In this document: one piece after another, positions 30,480 through 40,679 of the stretch | Numbering within the stretch: the stretch's first letter is position 1 | Layout of the letters: the number at the start of each line of letters is the position of its first letter | From: Prorocentrum cordatum | Taxonomy: Eukaryota; Sar; Dinophyceae; Prorocentrales; Prorocentraceae | Length of the DNA stretch: 64,000 nt | Direction: 5' to 3' | NCBI GenBank assembly: GCA_963575745.1 | Contig: CAUYUJ010001696.1 | Coordinates: 1-64,000 of the forward strand | Translations under genes and position numbers: made by a program | The notes under the pieces: generated by a model | What the model was told of the DNA's origin: nothing | The model's input: the letters and a program-made list of their open reading frames with translations, nothing else | The model's database searches: none

Positions 30480-31640
30480 CACGGCGCCGACAGGATCCGA
30501 GGGTAATTTCGTTACCGGACACGCCGCGCAGCCGCTGCACTGGGAGGGGCCGACTTCGGGAACGAAGTTCTGTCGCGTTCAGATCCCACGTTCCCCGTCG
30601 CCATCTACAGCGCGCGGTGGATCACGTGCGACACGAACGACGAGGAAGTCCACCGAGTCCTCGACATGCCGTCCAGTTGGTGTGCCCGCGTCCAGGACGC
30701 AGGCGCCAGGATCGCGATTGTCGGCGTCCGCGGTCCACTGTCCACGTTGGACTCGCCCCGCCGTGAAGCAGATGACCGACGCGCAAGCGCTCCGCTCCAG
30801 CCAGCGCGGGGCTTGCCGTAAGCTTCTTGCGCAGGGGCAGTGCGCAGCAAGATCTCTATCGCGACGCTCGCGGGAGCCTCCGCGTCCTACCAGCTGGGCA
30901 ATTGCAGCATCGAGCTGGATGGGGCGCGTTGATGACTGGTTTGCCGCGAATCGGCATTGGCACTTGGTCCTGATGTGCCGCGAGTCGTTGCGTCTTGTGC
31001 CCTACTGAAGTTGCACTTCAACGAGCAAGGGAGTGCCTGGGGGGGCACGTTCACGATGAGGATCAGCAGCGGCTTCAGCACAAGACCCGAGCATTACGTC
31101 TTGTCATCTGGGGACTAGCAAGCGCGACGTCACGTGGCACATCCAGTGCTTCACGCGGCACTTCCGCCGCGCCACGCTGCGCGCTTAGGACTCCAGTGCA
31201 GGATCATCGAGGAGAGTGCGATTTGGGGAACATCCAGACAAGCGCGACATTATTTCAATTACACGGTTAACTGGGCGTTGACCGGCGTGGGGGCGAAGGG
31301 CAATTTTGTTGGCAGTGCCGACCCCGCTGCCGAAGAGAATGCATTTGGCAACTGCGTTGCCGCTGCCTATCCTGCAGCAAAGCGCGCGTCGGAAGAAGAA
31401 GATAGAAAGGCCATGCGCCTGTAGCCCTCGCGCTGGTTGCAGATGGCAGCGGCGACGATTGTGGCTCAGAATTCACGCGCCTCTTACCGCGCCTCCTTGG
31501 CGCGCCTGCCATTGGCCAGCCGAGTCCCTCCAGCGAGTGCGACGAGGACGAACTCCACTGCGTGCTCGCTTAATTTGCCCTGCGCGTTTTTTGTTAAGGT
31601 CATCGGATCTGCCGTCGGATCGATCGCCTCCTGGCTAGTG
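30480..31640 (+). pseudogene. unidentified pol segment of the copia-like element
   Basis: One frame from about 30540 reads GADFGNEVLSRSDPTFPVAI, YSARWITCDTNDEEVHRVLD, MPSSWCARVQDAGARIAIVG. It then crosses several stops as LKLHFNEQGSAWGGTFTMRI and SSGFSTRPEHYVLSSGD; later RHYFNYTVNWALTGVGAKGN. It is clearly coding-like but I recognise no integrase motifs. An integrase would be expected here in a copia element. Confidence 0.45.
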
Positions 31641-32270
31641 ATCGAACGACATCGCAGCGCAACGAGTTCGACGCCGCCCGCCGCCTCCTCACCTGTCTCA
31701 CCACGCTCGGCCACGGCGTCGCCATCATCGAAGCTTGCGGCGGGGAGAGTCTGACTGACTGACGCTGTCTGACGCTGGCGTCAGAGCGGATGAGGGCTTC
31801 GACTAGGTCACCGGCAGCGACCCCAACGATGATGGCCAGCAGCGCGCAGCGGAGAGGTACGTGCGACAGCGCTGGCCTCTAGTTGCCATCATGGCCCCCG
31901 TGCGCCGACCATTCGGTCGTTGGGCGACGCGCAACTTCATGCTCAACTACGACACGGGGCTGCGCTCGCGCCAAGGCACTGCCCCACGCGGACGGCTTCG
32001 CGGCCACATAGCGCGACTACAGTTGGAGTTGGGCAACTATTTCATCAACGATCAGGCCGATCCGTCGCGGCTGTGCCCGACCCGCCGCGGCCGGCGTGGA
32101 CTATGTCGCCTTTCGCCGGCGGGCGCTCGGACTCCGCGATCGGCGCGCTGGCGCGCGGAGGAAAGCCGCGCGTTTTGCCGCCAACATGCTGTAGATCAAC
32201 GAGCAATTCGGCAACCTCGAGAGCCCGACATCCACGGCGGATTTACGTCGCCGCTTGAGGCGCCCGCGTA
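31640..32270 (+). pseudogene. cytosine-C5-methyltransferase-like domain
   Basis: Frame fragments read FDAARRLLTCLTTLGHGVAI, IEACGGES (31721-31747). This fits methyltransferase motif I, the SAM-binding glycine loop. They continue after a shift as GFD-stop-VTGSDPNDDGQQRAAERY, VRQRWPLVAIMAPVRRPFG (motif IV region; the usual catalytic PC dipeptide is degenerate here), then GHIARLQLELGNYFINDQAD, where ENP-type motif VI sequence is expected. Cytosine methyltransferases inside dinoflagellate retrotransposons have been reported, which supports the call. In-frame stops and the lost Cys mean no activity. Confidence 0.55.
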
Positions 32271-32477
32271 AGACGGACTATGTTCGCGAGTGCGACGTTG
32301 CCGAGGAAGCCTTTCCATAATTAGGTGGATGCTGGAGCCGACTGCGCTGAATTTCGCGAGGCGGACGAACTATGAAGACTAAACGCCTCGACCTAGGGGC
32401 GCGCGAAGCATTCCTAAACTTCGCCAGGGAGCGCCCAGCAACTGCGTTGCCGGCGCTTCCTGCGCAGCCGTTTTTCG

Positions 32478-33410
32478 CATGCGCACCGCCGTCAAGATCG
32501 TGGTCATCAAGCGCGACGCTTATCTGTCGGCAATGGACAAGGTGTCCAGGCTGCCCGAGGAGGTGTCCGCAGTCATCCTCGAGGAGGCCACCGTCTGGGC
32601 CAAGTTCCAAGCATTCGAGCGGCGACCATTCAAGGGCGCCCGAGGCGTCAAGCTTTCCAGCCTCGTCTTCACGCGGAAGCGCAGCAAGGGCTTCGACGGC
32701 CGTGCCGCGTGGATCACCCGGCGCCGCGCGGCGCTCTTGACCTCCACGACATGGGCGCCGGCGCCCTGGAGAATTCGCAAGGGCAGCGCGCGCCTCGCAG
32801 CGCGTGCTGTTTCGGAGACGGCGGGCCGCCCGGGCGTGGTCCTACGTCGACGTAGACGTAGGCAAGGCGTTTTTTCCGGACATCGCGCATGCCGAGATGC
32901 AGGGAAAGGGTGAAGCGCCACGCGAGGTGAATTTCAATTCGCGGCCCCGCAGCGCAGCTATCCTAAGGCAGGTGCCCGGCCGCGAGTCCTTCGACGAGAT
33001 GGCCGAGTGCCTGCGCCACATCATGCCGGTCTCGGGTTGCAAGGACGCGCCCGTAGCTGTTTATGAAACTCGCCCGCTCCACGCGCCCAACTGAGCGCGA
33101 CGCCGCGCCCGCCAGGTGGGGCCCGGGGCTCGAGGTCAAGCACGAGGCATCCAGCAACTGTGATGCTGGAGATTGTAAGCTTGTGCCCATGTTGTCCAGG
33201 CGCGTCGACGACCTGAAGATCGCTGGGCACGAGGAGCACGTCGACCAGCTCGTCGGCCACGTCGATCTTCGGCAGGATGAAGGGGGACCTACGACTTCAC
33301 CAACTGCGGTGCCCACCGACGCCGCTGCGGCGAAGGCGCCGCGACGCTCGACCAGGACGAGCGCGTCGTCGCCATGGCGCCGACCAGGCAAGTCGACGAT
33401 CTGGTGAAAG
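32478..33410 (+). pseudogene. copia-type reverse transcriptase
   Basis: 32479-32750 reads MRTAVKIVVIKRDAYLSAMD, KVSRLPEEVSAVILEEATVW. 32838-33090 in another frame reads SYVDVDVGKAF (first catalytic Asp region), then PREVNFNSRPRSAAILRQVP and FDEMAECLRHIMPVSGCKDA, the copia PxGxKDAPxxW region. 33180-33250 gives LSRRVDDLKIAGHEEHVDQL, where RVDD stands for YVDD. Multiple frameshifts are present. Motif order and spacing are those of Ty1/copia RT. Confidence 0.75.
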
Positions 33411-33479
33411 CGAAGGCCGACGAGCCCGCGGGGGGGCAACTACCCGACCTCTTCGCGTCCTTGCTCGGAGCAGGGGCTC

Positions 33480-34142
33480 GCGCTTCGCTCGCCCAGCGCC
33501 GCGTCGCAGCGTGCGTTGTGGCTCTGCAGCGGGCCGAGAACAAACCGCTTATGCGACGCGCTACGCAGCCCAATTATGTGGCCTTTGCCATGCTGAGGAC
33601 CATGGCGCGCGTCACCTCTCATGCAATGGAACGCGCTGGCCAGATCTGCGCGCGCAGCGACGGGGTCGCCGAGAAGTGGGAGGAGACGGGGCGCGGCACA
33701 AGAGGCGCCGTTCACTTGCGCTTCGGCAAGTGCCAAAGCAGTCTGCCACTTGATCGACGCCGTGGGCCGCTCGCACAAACTTGTGTGTGGGTGTTCGTTC
33801 GGCACCGGGCTGCTCGCAGCGCGCGGCGCAGCTGATGGCATGCAGGCCTACGTTCTCACGCTCTGCGAGATGATTTGGGGCCCAGTCTCAGCCGTGGAGA
33901 TCAGAAAGCTGAGAGGGGAGGGCGGCTACGCCATGCCGGCAACCCTGGTCCTGAACGGGATGTCCGTGTTCGCGGCCATCGCCATGGATTTTGTGTGTCA
34001 CCTTCAGAGCACAGCATGGCAGGCCACCTCCGGTGGCTCTCCGATCAGTTCCACACCGAGCAGACCACCGGCATACTTTGGTGCGATACGCGTGACAGCA
34101 GGGCCGGCCCCAGAAGGGAGGGGAGTACCGGCCGGGAGCTGA
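33480..34142 (+). pseudogene. copia-type RNase H region
   Basis: Follows the RT. 33374-33560 has DLFASLLGAGARASLAQRRV. 33720-34000 reads CHLIDAVGRSHKLVCGCSFG, GLLAARGAADGMQAYVLTLC and IWGPVSAVEIRKLRGEGGYA, then LNGMSVFAAIAMDFVC. The end shifts to SMAGHLRWLSDQFHTEQTTG, ILWCDTRDSRAG, comparable to the closing DxxTK segment of copia RNase H. The last stop is at 34140-34142, followed at once by CTC repeat. Confidence 0.6.
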
Positions 34143-34149
34143 TAGTTTT

Positions 34150-34850
34150 TCCTCCTTCCCGTCGTCTTCATCTTCTCCGTCGTCGTGTTCCTCCTCGTCC
34201 TCCTCTTCCTCGTCCTCCTCTTCCTCCCCCTCTCCTCCCCGTGTTCCCCCATGCCCCTGTTAGCCCTCGTCCTCCCCCTCCTCCTCCTCCTCCTCCTTCT
34301 CCCCCCACGTCCTCCCATTATGCCCCTCTTCGTCCTTCTCGTCCTCCTCCTCCTCCTCCTCCTCCTCCTCCCCCTCGCTCTCCTCCTCCTTTTCCTCCTC
34401 CTCCTTCTCCTTCTGTTTCTCTCCTCCTCGTCTTCCCCCTATGCCCCTCCTCGTCCTCCTCCTCCTCCTTCTCCCCCCCCGTCCTCCCACTATGCCCCTC
34501 TTCGTTCTCCTCGTCCTCCTCCTCCTCCCCCTCTCTCCCTCCTCCTCCCCCTCCTCCACCTTCTCCTCCTCCTTCTCTGCTTTTCCTCCTTGTCCTCGTC
34601 GTCGTCCTCCTCCTCCTGTTCAACCTCCTCCTCCTCCCCCTGCTCCTCCTCCTCTTCCTCTTCGTCCTCCCCCTCTTCCTCGTCATTTTCGTCGTCGTCC
34701 TCCTCATTATCCTCCGTTTCCTCCTCCTCCGTCCGTCCTCCCCCCAATGTTCGTTTCGTCCTCCTCGTCCTCGTTTTCCAGCCTTGTTTTCCACCACCTC
34801 CTCCTCCCCCTTTTCCTAATTTTTCTTCTCTTTTTCGTCCCTTTCCTCAC
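34150..34850. repeat. CTC/TCC polypyrimidine tract
   Basis: About 700 bp of CTCCTC, CGTCCTC and CCCC units on the plus strand. Frames are poly-Leu/Pro/Ser or poly-Glu/Arg. Confidence 0.95.
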
Positions 34851-35027
34851 CTCTTTGTCATCGTCATGTAGTAGCTGTTCCGGTCCGTATTCCCCCTGTG
34901 CCCCTCGCCCCCCCCCTCTGGTCCTCCTCCTCGCCGTCGTCCTCCCGCCCACCTGCCGTTCCCCGCTCCAGCGCGGCAGGGTTTGGAGCGTCGCCGCTGC
35001 CAGGCACCCCATTCACCAGCGTTTGGG

Positions 35028-35150
35028 CGTCGCTCGGACTTGTGCATTTCGTCCCGGTGAGGACCGTCGAGGCGCATCTTGCCCCATTTCGTTGCACAAA
35101 TAGACGCACGAAACCGAAACATGCACCGGGAAATGGCCGTCCGAGCGATG
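35028..35150. repeat. 123-bp inverted-repeat element (CGCTCGGAC family, copy 1)
   Basis: Starts CGTCGCTCGGACTTGTGCAT and ends GGCCGTCCGAGCGATG. The interior matches 62072-62193 (122 bp), including GCAT after GAGG, CATTT and GCACGAAACCGAA. Short nonautonomous transposon-like structure. Confidence 0.75.
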
Positions 35151-35184
35151 GCAAGGCGTACCAGTCGGCACCAAACCGAGCCGC

Positions 35185-35305
35185 ATCGCCGATGCGTCGG
35201 CGATGCGGTTCGATGTGGTGCCGTGTATTCTCCAGGCCGACAGCGCCGACGCATCGCCGACGTCGCCGACACATCGGTGAAGCAGCGGCGATGCGGCGCA
35301 TTCCG
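35185..35305. repeat. GCATCGCCGATGC palindromic repeat, block 1
   Basis: Clustered copies and variants of GCATCGCCGATGCGTCGGCG and reverse complements. Same family at 55918-55972 and 57030-57125. Confidence 0.75.
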
Positions 35306-36160
35306 ACCCCCGCACTATTCCAGTCCACTTGGGAGGTTTCCGGGGAGGGAGGCACGGGAACGCTTGGAGGGAGCGTCGGAAGAGAAGGAGGGGATTGGCG
35401 GGAGGGGAGAGTGGGATGGGCGGGCGGGAGGGAGAGGGGGGAAGGAAAAGAGGAGGGAGGAGGGAGGGAGGGGCGAGGGTCAGGATGGGGACCACGTGAA
35501 CGCGAGAGCCTCGTCGCTCCTGCTTGCCCGGTGCAGAGCAGGGAGCAGAACAGGGAGGGCCCCACCCGTTCGGACCTCTTTCTGGGTGGGCTCGGAGCTC
35601 TTGGTCGGGGAAACGTGAGACTCGAGCAAGCCGGACCTCGGGTTAGCCGAAGTTGTTTGGCGAGCGCGTCCCGGATTTTGACGGTCCTATTGTCGTGGGA
35701 TGCTTGCAGCGGGAGCTCGCGCCAAATCTCAGATTGGGCCTAGTCATTTTCGTGATGGCCCCGTCAGGCCAACCCGAGTCCCTCGAACCCGAGTCTTACG
35801 TCTCCCCGACATGTACCCATACCTCTGCCCCCTCCTCCTCCTCCTCCTCTTCTTCCTCCTCCTCCTCGTCCTCCTCCTCCTCTTCCTCCTCCTCCCTCCT
35901 CCTCTCTTTCCCCCGTACCCGAGGCTTACACGCCTCTCCGACTGAGCACTGCCGCCGCCCGCCGCAGGCGCCTGCCGCCGGGGCCGCCACGCGCCCCGGC
36001 AGCGCGGCGCGCGGCGGCGGCGCGCCGGCGGCCGCCGCCGGAGCCGCGGGGCCCCTGCGGCTACCGCCGTGGATCGCTGTGCGCGGCGGCGCCGCGCGCC
36101 GCGGGGCGCTGCCTGGCAAGGCGGGGCGCTGCGCGTCGGCGACGGTGAGGAGGACTCAAG
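35306..36160. other. G-rich spacer, CTC tract and GC-rich block
   Basis: 35340-35480 is purine-rich GGGAGG. 35830-35920 is CTC repeat. 35940-36120 is extremely GC-rich (GGCGGCGCG), with Arg/Ala frames only. No gene supported. Confidence 0.5.
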
Positions 36161-36380
36161 CAGTGGCGAAGCGTCGCGGATCGCTTATAGTCCCGCCAAA
36201 CAATGTTCTGAGAACCTTTTGTGGTCTGCACGAAATGTTCTTAGAACAGTTCTGGCTGGGACTGTCTTGTCGCACATCGGGTTTATGTTCTAAGAACATT
36301 GTTTTTGTTCTTAGAACCTTTTTGGGTTATAAAAACATTCCGTGGTATGACTATAGGAATGCCGGGACGGTCGGTCCCTG
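36161..36380 (+). mobile_element. hAT-MITE-like element, copy 1
   Basis: Begins CAGTGGCGAAGCGTCG and ends GACGGTCGGTCCCTG. Inside are palindromes TGTTCTNAGAACA and GTTCTTAGAAC repeated five times. CAG...CTG ends with CAGTGG are typical of hAT-type terminal inverted repeats (family knowledge). No clean 8-bp target duplication was seen. The inverted copy lies at 36669-36891 and a third copy at 59486-59671. Confidence 0.65.
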
Positions 36381-36668
36381 CTCAAATAGCCAGGACCCCA
36401 GGCAAGGGGACCTGGTTAGTGGTAGGGCCCCGGAGCCCCTGAAGTGGCCAGAATCATTAATCGCCAGGTCTGCCGGCGCTGGTGTTTTTTTCGGGTGACG
36501 GCAGTTCCTGTTAGTGGCACGGGGCGGGGGGGGAGCGTCCCCCAGTGCACATCACCAAACCAGGTTCCACTAAAACCATTTTTGCCAACGCCCGAGAGGA
36601 GGGCGACGACACGAGTTCAAGGGACGACGACGACGAGGAGAACGACGAATAGGACGACGACACTCAAG

Positions 36669-36891
36669 CAGGGACCAACCGTCCCAGCATTCCTATAGGC
36701 CTACCACGACATGGTCTTAGAACACGAAGGTGCTCGAATAACCGAAGCACTGTTCTTAGAACATATGCCCGATCTGTCAAAACAAGACTTTCTCGGCCAG
36801 GAATGTTCTAAGAACATTTCGTGCAGACCACAAAAGGTTCTTAGAACATTCCGTGGTGGGCCTATAGGCAAGCCAGGACGCTTCGCCACTG
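36669..36891 (-). mobile_element. hAT-MITE-like element, copy 2 (inverted)
   Basis: Reverse complement of copy 1 with about 80 percent match by eye: CAGGGACC at the left, CGCTTCGCCACTG at the right, internal GTTCTTAGAAC palindromes. With copy 1 it forms a 730-bp foldback with a spacer of about 290 bp. Confidence 0.7.
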
Positions 36892-36929
36892 CCTGAGACA
36901 CGATTTTACATGGTCGGCTTTGCCACTCC

Positions 36930-37045
36930 CTCCTGCCCTCCTCCCTCGTTCCTCCCTCCCTCCCTCCCGCCGCCCCCTCCTCCTCCTCCTCCTCCTCCTC
37001 CTCCTCCTCCTCCTCCTCCTCCTCCTCCTACGCCTCCTCCTCGCT
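36930..37045. repeat. (CTC)n tract
   Basis: CCCTCC then pure CTC units. Poly-Leu and poly-Pro frames are artefacts. Confidence 0.95.
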
Positions 37046-37990
37046 CATCCCAACACGAAGCCCTCGAACGGCCGAAGGGTCCGTTTGTCCTCCTTCCACA
37101 GCTCCAATCTTTGTTCCTCTCTTTCCCTCTTTCCCCTTTCCTACGCCTTCTCCTCCTCGAGGTATGGTTCCTTTTGTCTTCGCACCGTTGTTTGTTGTCC
37201 AGGCTTGGGCCGCATGAGGCCCAACCGTCAGAGCACGCTTTGTGCTAAACCCGCGGCGAACAACAAACATCGCTTCCTCTTCTTCGGAGTTCCGAGCTCA
37301 TGGCATGATCGCTACACTGAAGGGCGCTGCAATCCGTCTCGTCCTTCCGCCTGCTTCTGCTCCTCCGAGGGCCGCCGGGGCCTGAGCTGGCCTCCTCCCT
37401 CCTCCTCTGTCCCTTGTGGGCGTCCTCGTGAGGATGCCCTCCCAGGCTGGAGGTTTGGCACTTCCGGCCATCCTCCTGCTTCTGCCTTGTCCACTGCCTG
37501 GCGCTGGTCGCTGGCCCGCGCTTGTGATAGGTCGCTCGCTCGCTCGTCCTCTCAAGCCGACAGGACCCGAACCATTCTGGCGGTGCTCATTCTCCTGAAC
37601 TTTCACGTAGCGTTTAAAACACTTTGCCCACCCACGCCGTGCCGTAGGAGTGTGCGGCACCGACCGTAGCACGCGAAAACACCCAAAGCAGCAGCGAGCT
37701 CGCGAGGATTCCGCGCTCGGACGCGGGCGCAGCAAGTGCGAATATAACGACGTGTTCGTGCAACAAGTATGCAAGCGCACGGGCTGCCAAACCACCAGTA
37801 AGCTGTTCAAGCCTCGTAGAGTGGATGCTCGTGTGCAGTTCGGCGACCAGGTTGTGATCGCACCATGAGGACGCTTCACTGGTGCATCCCAAGGGGGGGT
37901 CCTCCGTTCGCGCAGCGTGCCCCCCCTTGGTGGAGCGGTCAGAGGCAAGCGTGGGAAGGGGAAAGGCGACACTTAACAGCCTGACGAGAA
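37046..37990. other. weakly coding-like spacer
   Basis: 37650-37868 (plus) reads CGTDRSTRKHPKQQRAREDS and KCEYNDVFVQQVCKRTGC, possibly an exon. 37888-37932 has a G7/C7 inverted repeat (CCAAGGGGGGG paired with CCCCCCCTTGG). Otherwise nothing firm. Confidence 0.35.
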
Positions 37991-37997
37991 GGAGGCC

Positions 37998-38900
37998 GTG
38001 ACCACCCTGTTCCAGAGGGCCGCCGAGGTAGCGGAGAACCTGGACCTTCGGAATTCGCTGCAGGATACGGTGACTAGGTTGAGTGTTTCGAGATGCTGCT
38101 CTTCAGTGCGACCAAGCTGCGTCCAACCTTGTGCGCCTGAGGAAGGCGGTCAGGGTCGCATAGATAACGGAGCGGTACACAGCCATGCTCTTGGCCGAGG
38201 TTTCGTGGGCGCGGCGCGCAGTCGCGCTGGCCATGGCTCACGCCGAGAGCGTTGGAGCTGAGGCCGCCGCGAAGCCCGCCGACGACGACGGCGAACCGAA
38301 GCTGTTCCAGGTCGTCTAAGACCAGGCCTTCCCTGGCTCCCTGGAGACCCTGGAGCTCGAAAAGACTTCCGATCACGGGGCTGCGGCCGGTGGCTACTGA
38401 AGAAGAAGAAGAAGTGAGCTTCAAGGATGTCCAAGAAGTGTCGCGCAGGCGCAGAAGGCGCTGGATATGCCTGGCAGAGGCGCGCAGGGAATCGCCGAGG
38501 GCGGCCCTGTCCAAGACGCCCCCGCGACTGCGGCGGCGCCGGTGGCCCGTCGGCCTCGCCGGGCGATGCGTCTGCCAAGGCGTCCGAGGCGGTCGAGGTG
38601 CAGGCGGGCGCTCGGCGCCCGTCGGAGCCCGAGCTCAAGGCGGAGACGCCGCTGCAGAAGGGCAAGCAAGCTGGAAAGGACAAGGCGCCGGAGCGACTAT
38701 CCTTCGCGCCTGGACAGCCGCCTCGGCACTCTGAGGTCGAAGACGAGGGTGGGGAACGTCTCCGGGCTGTTCTATTCCAGCGTTTCTTGCGCGGGAGGGG
38801 GGGGGGCGCAGTCGTCGCGGGGCGGCGCGCTGCGCGGTGCGACCTGTTCGCTCTTATCGTAGCGCGCGTTCGTTCTGCGTCGACTCTTCGCAAGTAGGGT
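37998..38900 (+). pseudogene. frameshifted plus-strand coding fragment
   Basis: Protein-like stretches change frame: TTLFQRAAEVAENLDLRNSL (37998), then ITERYTAMLLAEVSWARRAV and ALAMAHAESVGAEAAAKPAD (38160-38290), then EVSFKDVQEV (38412) and ASAKASEAVEVQAGARRPSE, PELKAETPLQKGKQAGKDKA. A charged Ala/Glu-rich protein of unknown function, either broken or spread over very short exons. Confidence 0.35.
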
Positions 38901-39429
38901 GCGAGGGCGCGCGCGTTTGGGTCTCGCCTCGCTGCAAACGCCACTGGGCAAAGGGGCGGCAACGAGAGCTCCGCAGGACAGGAGGGGTGCGCCAGCGTGG
39001 GAGGTGAGTTTCAATTGTCCCGTCGTAGTTTGCGCGCCCCTTGAGTTGCCGCGGCCAAAGCGGCGGGCGCCGGGCGACGGGTGCCCGGTGACAGGTGCAC
39101 GGATGGATTCGCTGCTCGCGCGGTTCATTCTCGCGGGCATTTCATTCTGGCCGTGGCGTTTCATGCGCGTTGTAGCCTTGGCATGAGAGGTTAGAATGGT
39201 TCCGCCGTCGCGCGGGATTTCTGCGTGCTCTTTAACTTCCCTGGGCTGTCACTGGCGACGGGGGCGCGAGTGTTCAGGGGCTCCGAAAGAGCGGCCTTGC
39301 GGCAAAACTTGGAGGGTCATCGCGCGAGCGGACATCGCCGCCGCTTGCAACCTTGCTAGAGCTGCCCGCGTCGACTATGTCGCGGGGCCATCTGTGGTGC
39401 CCGCGACAGGGGCGTCATCAATCTTAGCT

Positions 39430-40157
39430 GTGCCGCGTAGGATGAGCCAGGGACAGGCTGCGGCATATGACTTTTCAGTGCGTTCGATGCGGAGATTCCC
39501 ACGGCGCACCTCGGCGCAACTGGCCTGTAGCTGGCGTTGCCCAAGCCAGCCGCCAAGCCCCAAGGCAGGAAGAGTGCGAATGCAAAGGTCAAGGAGGGCC
39601 CGAGAAGAAGCCCGCAAAGGCCGAGGCCAAGGCTAAAGCACCGCCAGCTGCAAAGGAAGCGGCTGCCGAGGATGACGACGGCGATGGGGGCGCTGAGGAG
39701 GCCGAGGGGGCCGAGGGGGCCGGGGGGGCCGATGGGGGCCGACGACGAGGGCGGCAAGACGGACATGCGCAAGGAGGCGACCAGCGTGGGCGACATTGCG
39801 CGCGCGGGGCAGGCGCTGCCCCCTGAAGCGGCAAAAAATACCATCGGTCTCGAGCCTGGCAAGAACGTGCGCGATCGATCCGAACGCCGAGAGCGACTCC
39901 GACGGCGCGACCAACCCAGCCAGCAAAATCCTAGTCGCGCTGGCGAAGGGGGCGGGGGATGACGTCAAGCCCGGTCGGAACTTCTACGCGACTCGCGCGC
40001 GTGAGATGCCGGGCGACGCCCCCGACGGTCTGAAAGTGAATGGCCAGAAGGGCGAACAGCTCTCATTCAAGAACCTCGATCGGACTTCAAATCGCCAGCT
40101 TACAGTCAAGCAGTTCTTCCCACCTCCTGCGGGCTCGGGTGCGCGTGGCATCCCATA
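39430..40157 (+). pseudogene. Lys/Ala-rich coding fragment
   Basis: 39467 onward reads TFQCVRCGDSHGAPRRNWPV and a Lys/Glu/Ala-rich tract (KKPAKAEAKAKAPPAAKEAA, EDDDGD). After a frame change, 39796-40157 reads IDPNAESDSDGATNPASKIL, VALAKGAGDDVKPGRNFYAT and NLDRTSNRQLTVKQFFPPPA before a stop. CVRCGD hints at a metal-binding N-terminus. Unknown family. Confidence 0.4.
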
Positions 40158-40189
40158 GCACGGCGCACTCGCTGGCGGTGGGTCGAGCC

Positions 40190-40560
40190 CACGACATTGC
40201 AGAGACGAGAACGTGTAATCACATTCATCGTTGCGAGCAGCATCAGCAACAGGATCAGCTTCATCGTCATCATCGTGTTCATAATAACCAGCATTACCAA
40301 TCACCTCATAAACAACAACATCATTTGTATCATCATTCTCTCAATCGGCAGCATCAGCATCGTCATCATCATCACCATCCCCACCATGTGCACCATCACC
40401 ATCAACACCATCATCAGTCGCATCATCAACACCATCACCAGCAGTGCCATCAACGTAACCATCCACATCAACCTCACCAGCACTGCCGCCATCATCGCCA
40501 CTGCCGCCGTCACCACCAACAACATCATCAGCGCAATCGCGTTGACCAGCACCACTGCTA
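40190..40560. repeat. CAT/CAC trinucleotide repeat
   Basis: Imperfect (CAT)n/(CAC)n. His-rich and Ile-rich frames are artefacts. Confidence 0.9.
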
Positions 40561-40679
40561 CGCAATTAGAGCCGTCGCATGTGGCGCGGGCGCTGCTCCC
40601 GCTCGCGCCGCTAGCGTCGCCCGTGATAAAGCCGCGCGATGGCGTGACAAGGATGGCGCGGCTCTCGCTCAGATGTTGC

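Larger units (their letters stand above)
26601..34142 (+). mobile_element. decayed copia-like retroelement with dUTPase and methyltransferase-like domains
   Basis: About 7.5 kb on the plus strand. Order: gag-like region, retropepsin-like protease (29483-29930), dUTPase (30001-30410), unknown segment (30480-31640), cytosine-C5-methyltransferase-like domain (31640-32270), reverse transcriptase (32478-33410), RNase H (33480-34142). Frames shift often and stops interrupt the domains, so it is inactive. The RT and RNase H wording (VDVGKAF, RVDDLKIAG) and RT-RH being last fit Ty1/copia. I could not find the HHCC or DDE motifs of an integrase or any LTR. A CTC tract follows immediately. Confidence 0.75.

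Noticed and set aside
26601-34142. Interpretation as an integrated DNA virus because of the dUTPase
   Set aside because: Flanking protease, RT and RNase H motifs in copia order explain the region better. No capsid or polymerase B motifs were seen.
34185-34871. Long Leu/Pro/Ser-rich ORFs that look like membrane proteins
   Set aside because: They are CTC repeat translated; the opposite strand gives poly-Glu/Arg of similar length.
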